From positions 87,405,795 through 87,469,794 of the forward strand of contig OZ038382.1 in NCBI GenBank assembly GCA_964036045.1: DNA of 64,000 bases. Direction: 5' to 3'. The position numbers and the translations under genes were made by a program. How positions within the stretch are numbered: position 1 is the first letter of the stretch; every line of letters begins with the position of its first letter. Positions 45,238 through 56,845 of this stretch are shown here, piece by piece. This DNA is from Eutreptiella sp. 'Long Island Sound 2002'. Taxonomy: Eukaryota; Euglenozoa; Euglenophyceae; Eutreptiales; Eutreptiaceae. The notes below the pieces were generated by a model, which ran no database searches, was not told where the DNA came from, and worked only from the letters and a program-made list of their open reading frames with translations.

Positions 45238-47519
45238 GTAAGGTCTGTGGTGTGCCGGAGGCACCATGACACTGTGTCAATTCTCTTTGTTTGCTGAGCG
45301 GTCTACTGTTATGTGTTCCCATTGTTTTTGCCGTTTTGTATGTGTGTTGAGGTTGAGAGAAGTGAAGTGGGTCGAGTTACGTTATCTATTGGGAGCGACA
45401 AGCGGAGTATGGACGGCCATTTATGGTATATCTGTGCTTGTGCTCTTGTGTTGTTGCTCCCGTGGTGTGTTCTTCTTTCGTTGTCTTTTGACCCGCTTGG
45501 TTTGCTCTCTCTTGCTTTCCAATTTTTTTTTCGTGCTTGTGAGTTTTGATTGTAGAATTCTGGAGTTTTTTTTTATGAACGTGGACAAGTATGATGGTGT
45601 GTACGTGTGTGTGTGTGTGCGCGACGTGTTGCTGACCTGGTCCAGAAGAGGGGTCTGTCATCAGGATCTGATGGTCCTGAATGTAAATTTGAACTTTGGT
45701 ATCACTGTTTTGTAGGGCAGTTTGAACCTGCTGGGTGTTTTTCTTTTAGTGGCAGTATGATTAGGCTTGTCTTTATTTGTCGTGTGGGGCTGTTTTTGTA
45801 GGTATTTTCGATGGCAGTTTCTTGCATCCCTCTGTTCAGCTGTTCGGTGGCAGGGTGTCCTGTTTGTGGCGCCAACAAATTTGGTTACCTAGGTAGTCAC
45901 CTGTGGCTGACGGTGGCGTGGAACCGCCTTCGGCTGTTTAGTGATGTAGCGTGAAACCCCCACCCTCTTTTAGGCCCTGACCTGGCTGGGCCTCTAGGGA
46001 AGCTCTTTCTCTTGGGCGCTGATACCCCGTCTCCCCGTCATTTCTGGGCCCGAAGCCCTTATCCCTCCCCCTGTCTGGTAGAGGGCGCGGCGCTGCAGGG
46101 AGGAGTCCCTCACTAGGCCAGTTTCTTGGCCTGATGTTTCCATGCATACGGCTCTTTCGCCAAAGTGGTCATGTGGACCCCAGCCAGTCAGTTTTGCTCT
46201 TTTTGAGCCTCCAAAAACTTGTTTTGTTTGGCGTTGGCCGCTTTTGTTTGGCAGTGCCGCAGCTGCCTGCATATTTGTTTTTTTTTCCCTGCTAAGTATC
46301 CACCTGCCGGTGTGTGTGTCCATGTGTCTGCTGTGTCTTGCGTTTGTTTGTCTTAGGTTGAGTATTTGGATTATTTTGAAATCTTAGTCTAGGTTATGAC
46401 GGAAGCCCCACTGCCACGCACGTTCAGGTGTACATTGCTGCTATGGTGCTTCTCGTTTTATTGTCGTTTATTTGCTTTCGTCGCTTCTTGTTCCGTTTTT
46501 CGATTTTACAATTTTTTGCTTTGTGCTGTTCTCAGCGATCAGTGCAATCAGTGCTGGTACCTTCTTGTCTCGTTTCGCTTCGGCTTTTCGTTTTTCGTCG
46601 TCTTTGCCTCACTGCCACCTGTCTATTGCAGTGCCCCAGCCATTTCTTTATCTGGATATTGGTGAGGTTTCTCCTTAATTTGGCTTTATATATTCTGAAG
46701 ACTTCAGGGAGTCATTTAGTTTGTATCTTACTCACATTTTGGTCCGCGAAGACTGTTACTTAATCACAATCAGTCTGTCGCTCTGTGCAGTTGTCTTGGG
46801 GATTTTTGTGCAATGGCTTGGTTTTACATTTCAGATTTTGGTTTCAGGTTTTTGATACTTTGTTTGTTTTTTTCTTCGTGTTTGCGTTACTGTGAGCATG
46901 CATGTTTGTGTGGTTGTATGTTTTTCTCACCTTCTTTTGTGTCTCTTTCATTCTTCAGAAGACTGTCAAAGGTTTTCTGCTACCGTGCCACCCTTTTTCC
47001 CACTGTAAATAGCATCCAGCACCCCTTTTCCCCTCGGGTGCGTCGCAGTAAGTTTTTTCAGCTGGGTGGTGCAGTAGCACCAATCAGCATGACCAGCACC
47101 CCCCCGAAAATTTTCTCTATTTTTGCTGCTATTTTTGTTGCGACCGTTTTCTGGGTAATAAACCCCTGTGTAGAGGTGGGTAGCGGATGTCAGGTTTGTC
47201 TGACACTGCAGGGTGCAGGCGATCAGTTGTCAGGGCGTCAGTGAATGCTGTTTCGGCGTTAGGGAAAGGGAGTTGCTACCGAGGGACCCCGGGGACACCC
47301 CTTCAGGGCAGGTACCCCCCCCCTGGGTAGATTACCCCCTGTTAGGGCACTAAATAGCTGACGTAGCTCTGCAGCCCCCCTCAGCACAGTGACTGCACCC
47401 AGCCCCCCTGTGCCGGGTCCCTTGAAAGAAAACCCGGTAGGGTCCATAGGGCAGTGGGTATTTTTCTGAGTGTCTATTTTTTTTCTCTCATCAGATCATG
47501 AATGGTCTTGGAAGGGGAG
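45238..47519. other. T-rich, A-poor stretch ending in a purine tract
   Basis: Plus strand T- and G-rich with few A, so short open frames abound without motifs. TGGCGCCAACAAATTTGG at about 45876 resembles a primer-binding-site type word but has no LTR before it that I can define. The stretch ends in CTTGGAAGGGGAG (47507-47519), a polypurine-like tract directly before the LTR-like unit. Confidence 0.35.
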
Positions 47520-47784
47520 TGTTTTGGGACTGTGGGGGATGGATGCGCGTGTTCTGTGTATGGGTGCACGTGTGTTGCGATGTGTGTAAACTGTAAATTA
47601 CTGAATCAGGATTTGCAGTGTGATTGCACTGTGTTTCAGAATTGTTTTTAATATACGGAGGCAATGGAGGAAATTACATAGTGGAATTACATTACATTTT
47701 TGTGTGCTGCTCAGGATATCTTGAGATCAAGATCGCGGATGCAAAAATCCACGGGGAAAATAGATAACTCAAGGGGCCATTACA
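47520..47784 (+). repeat. LTR-like unit, family A copy 2
   Basis: 265 bp beginning TGTTTTGGGACTGTGG, ending GGGCCATTACA, and homologous to 8308-8575. The purine tract immediately upstream suggests that it is a right-hand LTR of an element whose interior lies at 45-47.5 kb. Confidence 0.6.
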
Positions 47785-47799
47785 CAGAACCCCACAACA

Positions 47800-48003
47800 G
47801 TGGGATCCTTGCCCACTCCAATGAGCGGGTCGCGGCGGTTTCCCTCCCTGGTGGAGGAAATTCTTTTGTGGGAGGCATACCCTAATCCCCCAAGCGGATC
47901 TGAGCTCAATCCTACGATCATCGAACAATTCCCCGCGCAAATCGAGGAGGAAGAGTGTCCCCGGTGCTTCTGCAACTGCAATGTCCATACCATGGACGGG
48001 TAG
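47800..48003 (+). CDS. short gag-like ORF fragment
   Basis: A 67-codon frame with an acidic C-terminus and a Cys cluster (EEEECPRCFCNCN). It runs directly into the half fold-back element and stops there, so it is probably truncated by that insertion. No family recognised. Confidence 0.25.
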   Translation: MGSLPTPMSGSRRFPSLVEEILLWEAYPNPPSGSELNPTIIEQFPAQIEEEECPRCFCNCNVHTMDG

Positions 48004-48415
48004 ACAGGAAGGCAGCAAAGTGTTGCAGGGAACAACAAACACCAAGACGACAGAACTGATATCCAGGTAATCCAAATGTTCCAACATGTGAGCTGTAACT
48101 AATCCTAATTCCGATGTACCCTAAATACAAATGTGATTACAATACATTACCCATCCCAATGGTCTTTCAAATGCGAACTAGCACCGTAACCTAAACAAAA
48201 AGCTGTATACCAGTCTGAAATGGAGATTACTTTATGCGTAATACCCAATCTCGCTTTAAATGTCAACTTAGACTTAACTATTGCACGGCACGCGCGGTAA
48301 TCATACTATGCATGCGCTCTTGTCAGTGCCTGTTATTGAACCCACAACCCCATACCATCAGGTTATGAGGTCATGAGGTTCAAAAACCATTAGCTGACTC
48401 TTTACTGATCTATTG
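47963..48415. mobile_element. half copy of a fold-back element
   Basis: Matches the loop and right arm of the complete element at 52558-53342. Shared words include GACAGGAAGGCAGCAAAGTG (allowing mismatches), CAACATGTGAGCTGTAAC, TTCCGATGTACCCTAAATAC and the end CTCTTTACTGATCTATTGCA. The left arm is missing. Confidence 0.7.
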
Positions 48416-48477
48416 CATTCCCCTCACAAAATATTAATTTGCTTCGAAAAGGGGAGTGGTGATGACCCCAGGAATGT

Positions 48478-49281
48478 TTGAGTAAAAATGTAATGGAACT
48501 AGGAGAGAGAAGGCTTTCATCCCCACAATATGACCAAACTGAACATACATGTGGGCCATGGAGGAAGGGAGAGGGGGGGGGGGGCTGGCATGCTGACCCA
48601 CAGAGGTTGAGGATGAAGGTTAGAACTTTGGGAATTAACATAACGAGGCCACCCGTCATTGAGCAGCTTGAGCTTTCAGACGCGGCACGCCCCAGTTGGC
48701 GTCGGTGCACTGCCCAGGGAGCTCGCCATTGCCTCCCAAAACTCGTCGAATGATGAGGGTGGGGGTGGTGATTTTGTGCCAAAAGCTGATTGCAGAAGAG
48801 CAGCCCGCGTGCAACAACTCAACAGACCAAACGTTTCCTCAAAAGTAAATGTATGCGGCTAAACGTTCCACAAAATACAGCTGAAATAGCCGCCGGAATA
48901 CGAAAAAAAGTGCAGAAAAAATGGACCCTTAGAGCTTGACGCAACAAATATTTTGTCACGCCGTACCCTCTCCCTTCAACTATCACATGAAGCCCAAGCG
49001 CTTCAGCCAAGCAGCCAGATGAAGCAAACGTTGTAAATGCATTGAGGACGTGGGTGTATCTCATTAGTTTGGCTCAGAGAGTAGTGAGCACCTATGATTT
49101 TAAATGTCATTTCGTCACATAACTCAGTATCTTGGCATTTTTGCAAACAGCATGGAAATCTCTACATGACTGTGCAGTTGATTTTTGAAAATTCGAATCT
49201 TTTGGAGAATCCATTTCTGATCCGGCATCGCACTCACCAAGAAGTTCCCGTAATTACAGATTCATTCGCGATTTAGCGGCA
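48478..49281 (+). pseudogene. decayed coding traces, unknown
   Basis: A plus-strand frame gives protein-like sequence to 48753 (INITRPPVIEQLELSDAARP). After several stops it continues in the same register to about 49120 (AEIAAGIRKKVQKKWTLRA, then NALRTWVYLISLAQRVVS). Another frame continues to 49276. The pattern suggests one old gene or element ORF with multiple nonsense changes. No domain is recognised. Confidence 0.25.
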
Positions 49282-49454
49282 GCGACGCGAGCGTAAATAG
49301 TCAGTTTGGTCGATTTAGGGCGTACTTTTCACAGCAGGCAGGAACTGAGCATATGAGGTTGCGTAACTAAGCATACTTGACATCCTGAGCACATTTCTGG
49401 GCCCCTGTCCTGCCCTGCCGTAAAGTTATAGGCAATTATCATCCTTTCCCCCCC

Positions 49455-49975
49455 TCCTGACACTGAAAACGGCTACAAACGGCCTTTGTGCGCTCCATAG
49501 AACCCAGGCACCGGTACAAGGGCAATGCCCTATTGTTAGATGGCCTAAAAAGAGGCATTGCATCCAAATATAATGCTTGTAGCCCTCGTTGCCATCAGGT
49601 TATAACATGAATGTGGTTATGTAGAGAAAGGACCTGTTCGGAAGGTGACAATGCCATTTAGGAAGCATAGGGGGTAGTATGAACAAGCAAAACAATCAAA
49701 GGGCGACGTATGGTGATAGCACCATGATGGAACACACACTGTACCATGTTCAAAGCGTCTATGTCGCATTGCTGTGAGGATATGTATCTTTTGTGCGTGC
49801 ATTTTGCTCGTATGCCTGGACATTCTTGGTGACTTCTGACACTAAAAACAACTACAAACGGCCTTGGTGTGCTACATAGAACCACGGCACCCATACAAGG
49901 GCAATGCTCTGTTGTTTGAAGGCCTTTCAAGAGGCATTGCATCCAAATATAATGCTTGTAGCTTTTGTAGCATCA
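49455..49975. repeat. direct repeat pair, about 145 bp
   Basis: 49455-49601 and 49833-49975 share CTACAAACGGCC, ATACAAGGGCAATGC (near-identical), GAGGCATTGCATCCAAATAT and AATGCTTGTAGC. The 230 bp between them are not repeated. Confidence 0.75.
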
Positions 49976-50109
49976 GTGCATTGCTGTGTTCTTCACATTT
50001 TCTGCATCCAAGGCACTGTACTGTACTCTGTATCTTGCAGACCTCTGAGTTCTTTCACAATTTCAGCCATGAATGTTGTGGGTATTGAACTATGGCAGGA
50101 GTCATTTCA

Positions 50110-50711
50110 AGTAAAAGTTGCATGCAGGTAGTTAGTGCCACGTCTGGTGAAATCAGGTAGAACGGCCCCCCCCCCCTTTGGGGGCCATTTTTTGGATAAC
50201 ACGGGTAAATGAGCCTTTCGAAAGGTCCCCCCCCCATTTTGGGGGCGCTGACTCTAAAAGACATGCTTTTGCAGCCCAAGAAATTGCTTTTCCGGTACGT
50301 TCTGAGTAAAGTTGTATGCAGGTAGTTGGTGCCACGTCTGGTGAAATCTGATAAAATGCCCCCCCCCGCGGGGGCCATTTTTGGGGAAAAACGGGTAAAT
50401 GAGCCTTTTGAAAATTTTTTCGTAGGGACCCCCCCTATTTTAAGGGCGCTGAATTCAAAGAACATGCTCATGGAATCCAAAAAATTGCTTTCTGGGTACT
50501 TTTTGAGTAAAGTTGTATGAAGGTAGTTAGTGCCACGTCTGGTGAAATCTGGTAAACCCCCCCCCCCCGGGGCCATTTTTTGGAAGAAAGTGGGTAATTG
50601 AGCCTTTTGAAAATGTTTTCATGAGGACCCCCCCTATTTTGGGGGCGCTCAATCCAAAGAGCATGCTTCTGCAGTCCAAGAAATTGCTTTCTCGGTACTC
50701 TTTGAGTAAAG
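50110..50711. repeat. tandem repeat, about 200 bp x 3
   Basis: Units of 196, 201 and 203 bp start near 50110, 50307 and 50508. Each has GTGCCACGTCTGGTGAAATC, a long C-run followed by a G-run (able to form a hairpin with GGGGGCCATTTTT), GAGCCTTT and AAATTGCTTT. The minus-strand frame 50055-50576 is derived from this repeat. Confidence 0.85.
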
Positions 50712-50821
50712 TGACGTTTTGGCCCGTAAGATCAGAGGTGGAGGGGGGTTGCCCACTGACCATGTTCATCTGGGGAAAAGAGACAAATTAGCAATAACAC
50801 TAGCTAGATGTATGTCCAAAA

Positions 50822-52129
50822 GTGGTCTACAAGACAAACGTAGCCATTCGCCACACCTGTCATCTTGAGCTCACGTTTCGTATAACTATGCTCAATGCAT
50901 TCAACATCCTATCCCCCCAGCTCATGACCAAACCGCTCACCGGGCGGGTCAACCAACAGGCACATCCTCAATCGAAGCCACATCTGGAGGCATTATCTTG
51001 CACAAAAAAATAATACCTCCAATCAATTGGCCATGATACCCAGGGGGATCGACCGATGTTGATATGGCCAGCGCTACCAAATGAAACAGGGTGCTGGTTG
51101 GTAGGAGGAATGCCCCACTACAATAATACGGATAGATTAAAAGAAAACGCATGGGGGCAGGGTGGCGTTAGGAATTACTGCAAACTACGGTATAGCCACG
51201 CCTCTACCATGCTCCTTCCCTTTGTGTGCAAATGGATCACCAAGCGTAGGGCAACCTACCCTTGTAGGGCAATAACCCTTGCCCTATTCAACCGCAAACA
51301 CTACATGGCGTCACAACCCGCAAAGTAATGTCATCGGAGGACGGGGGGTGGGGGACGGGCGGATATGCATATTTCATTCGCTCCCCACTCAATAAACAAC
51401 CCCACCTTCATCCCCAACAAGCAGCAGCACCCATGTATCTACCCAAACACTTAGCGGATCGAAATTGGTATGTTTGTTGTGTGGGTGGTGGTGCCAAGGT
51501 GAAGGCTCAACCAGGACTTAGACTGCAAACAGCGGGGGGGTCTCATTTCTTCAATGCGTGACGGAATAGGACTACTTGCAAAACCAAATACTTAAACGAC
51601 TAGACTTGGACGAAACTAGCCGCACCTCCAAAGCACATCACCGCTTGCGGCTCATGACTCAAAACTGTCTTGGTACTTTAACCCAAGATTTTCTGCCACT
51701 AGGCAGACGTATTGCTTCCTTGATACGAACGAGAAAGGAAAACCACAACAAGTGAGGTTTCCTGCACCTCTTATAACTGCGAAGCAAAAGCGCGACCCGG
51801 CAACAACCAAAAAGCTCAAAGTGATCCAACTACTTATTCATGCACTCCATCACTCCAGACACAGACAACTTGACGACTTGACGATAAACAATGCCCACAT
51901 GACAATTTGGTCTTGGCACATGTCACAATGCAGTTGACCAATTATGTAATTTCAGGAAACGAAACAACTCGAGGGGGATGAGGCCTCCTTCCTTTTGGAC
52001 GGAACTTTCTGGCAGCATGGAGGTATCTGGCCACTGCTCAGCATTGACAAGGACTTTTCAAACTACCTGATTGACTTCTACGAACCACTGAATCTGGAAT
52101 ACATCATCATAACCATCAAAAAGAGATAA
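50822..52129 (+). pseudogene. decayed ORF of about 430 codons, unrecognised
   Basis: Successive protein-like segments cover 1.3 kb on the plus strand. 50822-51328 is one frame with a single TAA at 51011. 51328-51561 is the next frame (ADRNWYVCCVGGGAKVKA). 51570-51752 reads QNQILKRLDLDETSRTSKAH. 51752-52129 reads KVIQLLIHALHHSRHRQLDD and, after TGA and TAA, EASFLLDGTFWQHGGIWPLL to a terminal TAA. All internal nonsense codons fit CAA, CAG or CGA changed by C-to-T. The joins at about 51325 and 51750 could be frameshifts or small introns (GTGAGG at 51752 resembles a donor). The protein is rich in His, Trp and aromatic residues but matches no family that I know. It lies between mobile-element pieces, so it may belong to one. 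Confidence 0.35.
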
Positions 52130-52557
52130 CAAATCATTATAGCACAAACACCGGTCGGGACGGGGGGGTGAAGGGGTTGGGGAGGAGTTCCAGAATTCTT
52201 AGTTCCCCTGTTCCACACGCATGTACCAGCTTAGGCACGGAATGGCAGCCTCACACGTGAGAGGGTACCCGCCAAACCCTCCCATGACAAGCTCCAACCC
52301 GGAGGGGGCCGCCGCCTTGTATCCGGGCAACAATCCGTGCGAAAGAGCTGAGATGCGGGGTGTAAGGGGATGATAACTGCTTTGGGCTCCCAGACGCGCC
52401 ACATACCAAAGGGGCCTATTGCCTTGCACCCGGAGCCTCGCTTGATGACGTGTAGAGGAGGAAACATTCACCACCACTTGATTGACAGGGTAAAGATAAT
52501 TAACTTGTTAACTTGCACCAGGGAAGCGACCTCACCACCACTTTATGAGGGGAGTAG
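52130..52557. other. no gene recognised
   Basis: GC-rich mixed sequence. The minus frames 52199-52477 and 52231-52467 overlap with no motif. Confidence 0.35.
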
Positions 52558-53342
52558 GATAGACCAGTAAAGAGGAAATTGATTAACATTTGACCTCGTG
52601 ACCTCATAACCTAATGATATGGGACTGTGGGTTTAATAACAGTCGCTGACAAGAGGGCGTGCACAGTACGATTGCCGCGCATGCCGTGCAATAGTGTAAT
52701 CTAAGTCCAGATTTAGAGCCAGATTGCTGATTTACGATAAAGTAATCTCGATTTTAGAATAGTATAAAGGTTACGGCATAATTGCTTTGGGTAACGGTGC
52801 TAGTTCAGATTTGGGAGAAAATTGGTATGGGTAATGTGTTGCAATTACATTTGTATTTAGGGTACATCGGAATCATGATGGTTTTGCAACTCAAATGTCG
52901 GAACGATGGACGGGTAAACAGGAAGGCAGCAAAGTGTAGCAAAGACCAACAAACAGCAAGATAACAGAATTCAATATCCAAGTACTCTACGGGCCCCAAC
53001 ATGTGAGCTGTAACAACCATAATTCCGATGTACCCTAAATACAAATGTGATTACAGTACATTACCCATCCCAATGTTCTCCTAAATCTGAACTAGCACCG
53101 TAACCTGAATCAATTATGCCGTAACCTTTATACTATTCTAAAATTCAGATTACCTTATGCCAAAATACCCAATCTCGCCTAAAATCGGGAGTTGGATTTA
53201 ACTATTGCACGACATGCACGTCAATCCTACTCTGCACACACTCTTGCCAGCGCTTGTTATTTAACCCACAATCCCATACCATTAGGTTATGAGGTCACGA
53301 GGTTAAAAGTTAATTAACCGACTCTTTACTGTTCTATTGCAG
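52558..53342. mobile_element. fold-back (long inverted repeat) element
   Basis: The left arm (about 52558-52885) is the imperfect reverse complement of the right arm (about 53010-53342). Matching pairs include GACCTCGTGACCTCATAACC against GGTTATGAGGTCACGAGGTT and GGTACATCGGAATCATGATG against the right-arm word ATAATTCCGATGTACC. The ends match too (AGTAAAGAGG / CTCTTTACTG). The loop is about 125 bp and non-coding. This is MITE-like or Foldback-like DNA, moved by an unknown transposase. It sits directly before the chromovirus gag, where that element's 5-prime LTR would be expected. Confidence 0.8.
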
Positions 53343-53352
53343 GGTCCCCCTG

Positions 53353-55972
53353 GTGTTGGAGCAGGGGGGCAACGAGAGGGGGGAGGAGATTGGAGTGCTG
53401 GAACGTCGCACCCTTCATCGTTCCCGAATTTCTGTTGCCTCATCGCCTGCACCTCCCGAACCTATGTCAGAGACAAGGGATCATCGCACACTCGTGGAGG
53501 AATCCCCGGCACCCCACTACATCATGGTTGAGAACTCCTCGGCTCCTCAGTATATTGTGGTGGAGGAATGAGCAGTGCCTATGACTGGCACGAAAGATCG
53601 GTCGTGCCAGGGGGGCCCTCTGGTCCCTCTGTGGCCGGGGAGGCTGCTGGCGGAGGCGGGGGCGCGTCATCCCCTCCTTGTTGGGGTGGAGATACCTCGT
53701 TTTGGCATTGTAGGGACTCGGCTCAAACATGGGGGGGGGGTTGACTTGAAACACACCTGTGACTGTCCCTGGTGTATGGTGCAGTACGAACCGTGCATCC
53801 AATCCCTGATGGCTCAGGTGCAGGACTTCCGGACTCACAGTCAAGAGTTGCAGCGGTCCCATGAAGAGCTTTGTCAGCCTGCATCGGCTGCCGCTGGCAT
53901 CAGTCAGTCCTACGGGGATCCGATGACCCAAATCTTGTGTACGTTGGCCAAACATGACGAGGTGGATCGGGGCTATCAGCGGAATTCTGAGGCGGTTGCA
54001 GCCAGTGTGGCGGATCATCTCAAAATGTCGGTAAGCAACACAGCCAGATGTTATAGCGCAGTCGAAACGCTCGTTACACGTTATGCCACAGCTGCATCTA
54101 GGAACGATGCGTAGGACTGATGGTACGCCACTCCTACGAAAACTGTTACGGTGGTCCTGCTCCCGTCATTTACGCCCCCACCCGTTCCTGAGTCTGAACC
54201 GGCGGTAACTAGGGCGCCTAGGGGCGCGCTATCCGGTTCATTCGGTTGTTGTTGTGTTCTTCCTCTCTCCGACCACCCATCCCGAGATTGCATCCATCAT
54301 CCGAGTGCTTGTCCAGATTCGGGGCGGCCGAGGGGGGGGGAGGAACACCACGAACACACTTATCACCAAGAGCCCACTTCGTGGAGGGACACCGCCCGAA
54401 AACAAAAAGAACCTGCTATCCCCGAGTGGAGTGCAGTGCCCGAGAGCGAGCAGGACCCTTCGGAGCCTACGTCCCCGTGGACCGGTGCGGAGGAGGACTC
54501 CTCTTCGTTGGGGAACATCCATCCCCTCAGAAAAAATGTTTTCACTTCCCCCGGGAGACCTCCATACACGCCTCCCAATCCTACAGACACATGTATAGTC
54601 CCTCCAGAGAAGGTTGCACCAGGTGCACCCCCGACCATGGTTCCCCCCGCCCACCAATCGTGTGAAGTGCCTATGGTGCAAAATAGTTACGCCAAAGCGG
54701 TGAAAAATAGTGATATGCCCCCACTGCATTTCAATGGGCCGCTAGAGAACTACAACGAGTGGGTGGAGAAACTACAACAATGGTTGGGGGGGTGTGATCC
54801 CACATACAGAAAAGCTAACGAGGCGCGCATGATTTGGAGCTCCTTGCCCCCGTGGCTAAAAGGGATAATCAACACACGAGTCCCGTAGGCCACTCAATAC
54901 ACACAGACGGCCCCCACCCTCAAGGAAATGTGAGACCTTTTTGGAATACCACTTCCGTGAGTATAACCCCTCAAGGGCCGATGAACGGTGGCGAGCCGTC
55001 AGCCCCATGGTGGTTAAGGAGCAAGTCCCCCTCATCGACTGGGAGGAGTTCTATACTCGTTGGCAATGTTTGTTGCCCTTGAATAACGAGACTCGGCCTC
55101 ACGGGATCCGGGAGCAGCTCCCAAGCAACCTCCGATGGATCAAACACAAGGTGGTAGAAAAGGAGGCGAAGAACGGCCAGGGCAGTTGTGTGGTGCATTT
55201 TAGTGGCCTCGACCCTTTGCGGGGTCGCGCCCCATTTGAAGAAGAACGCAATAAATATTGTGCTCAACGTTGCACTACGGTTCCTGCAATTATTTGCTAT
55301 TCAGGGCCGGGGGTGATAGTTGATTGCAAAGACCCATGTCCGCAGGAATGGGTCTTCCAACTCAACAACACACCTCGCACAAACGGCAATACTATGAAAG
55401 TCGAGCAGCGTAGGCCTCGTTTGAAGCCTTAGGATATCTATGCCCTGGCCCATAAAGACGCCTCGAGGAGGGAAGCTCTCGATTGTATCAATCGCGGAGA
55501 CAAGACGACGGTGACCTACATCAATCGGCCTTCTCCCCATAGCACAGCGGTGAATGCGGTTAATGCGGATGCTATGGCGAACACCGCCGAATCAAATGAG
55601 ACCTCCGTCACCTCCGTGGATCACCCTAAATCCCCGGCAAAGGAAACCGCCGACCGCGGGTCTAAACCGCCACCTTCCAATTATCGCGTTTGGGTTTCGT
55701 GTTCCAAACATTGGAAAAAACGTAGACAAACGTATATGGACGACCGCATTGATTGGGGTGTCACCAATATGACCGTTTGGGTGTGTAGACCCCATCCCCC
55801 ATGCAATGACCCCCATTGGGCACTTCCACAGAACGGAGATTCGGCCGTCAAAGGGGGTAAGCCTAAAGGCGGTAAACCTAAGGGTGGTGGCGATAAGGGT
55901 GCTGGTGGCGGTAAGGGCAGTGGGGGCGATCAAGGGGGAAAAGCAGCACCGTATGGGCGCGGACGTTGGTAA
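53353..55972 (+). pseudogene. gag: chromovirus gag
   Basis: From 53353 one frame continues to about 54935 with internal stops at 53569 (TGA), 54112 (TAG), 54118 (TGA), 54886 (TAG) and 54931 (TGA). After a one-base shift in a T-run near 54936 it continues to 55972 with one TAG at 55430. A capsid-like region includes PPLHFNGPLENYNEWVEKLQ and NEARMIWSSLPPWLKGII, then EYHFREYNPSRADERWRA. The C-terminal part has KHWKKRRQTY, a Cys/His cluster (CRPHPPCNDPHW) and a Gly/Lys-rich tail (GGKPKGGKPKGGGDKG), fitting nucleic-acid binding. The N-terminal 250 residues are Pro/Ser/Glu-rich. Gag would package the element RNA in cytoplasmic particles. Confidence 0.65.
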
Positions 55973-56018
55973 GAGTGTTGGGAGGCGCCCCCTTTGAAAG
56001 AAGTAACCCTCCAGCACG

Positions 56019-56845
56019 GTGGCTCTGGTTTCTTCGAGAGTCATGAAAGGGCATATTGTGACTAGTCAGGCTCAAGACAAAGTTTCCGTTCAGGTTGTTT
56101 TCCCCATTGGAGAATTTAAGGCTCTCTGTGCTTTGGTGGATTTAGGGTGCCAAGCGGTCACTTTGGCTAACCAGAATGTTTTTGGAGACCAAATCTCCGA
56201 AAAATATGATTCATCCAACGGAGGCACCTACTTCGAGCCGACAACGAGACGCCTTCGCCGGCTGGGGAGGAGCCAATAGACGTCAAAATCTAATTTACGA
56301 GGGTTGTTGAGTGTGGTGTTTCGCTTCCTCCTGTTGCCCAATATGACGTGTCCCCATACCTTGTCCGACATTTACCTTGGGATATGGTTTTGGGGCACCC
56401 ATGGGGTTATGAACATTGTGTGAGCCATTTCGCCCGTTTCAATTGCTTATACTCGCACCATCCAGTGCATTCCGGTTTTTGGATTCAAGACTTCCGTGAA
56501 GCTCCACAAACCAGCAAGGCAGTTTTGGCCGACCCCATTCATGGTAAAGTGTCACGTCAGTCTGTGTGGGGAATAACCATTGCAATCACTGGAAAGGTCA
56601 CACCGGTGCACCCGGCCCCGGCAATTGTGGTTACACCCCCTGATGGCGAGCCGCCTACCTGTGTTGATTCCGAAAAACACATATCCTATGCCCTGACCGC
56701 TTCCTCCGTGGCCCCCGTGCAGGAGGGGGCTGGTGTGTTCGAGCTCCTTGAATTTCCTCCCGAAACCCTTGCCCCTGATGTTTCAACTACACAGCGTGAC
56801 GGATCAATGTGGAAGCAGTCTAACTATGACCTCATGCCGTATTGA
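56019..56845 (+). pseudogene. chromovirus aspartic protease region
   Basis: FKALCALVDLGCQAVTLAN at about 56110-56170 aligns with the retropepsin active-site block, but the expected D-T/S-G triplet reads D-L-G, which should abolish activity. After a break near 56280 the next frame has HLPWDMVLGHPWGYEH, matching the flap-distal G-x-P/D-W block that follows gypsy proteases. The remainder to 56845 is a linker of unclear role. The break near 56278 (TAG) and a frame change separate the two halves. Confidence 0.6.

Noticed and set aside
45876-45895. Primer-binding site for an LTR element (TGGCGCCAACAA)
   Set aside because: No LTR end could be defined immediately upstream and no matching repeat was found downstream.
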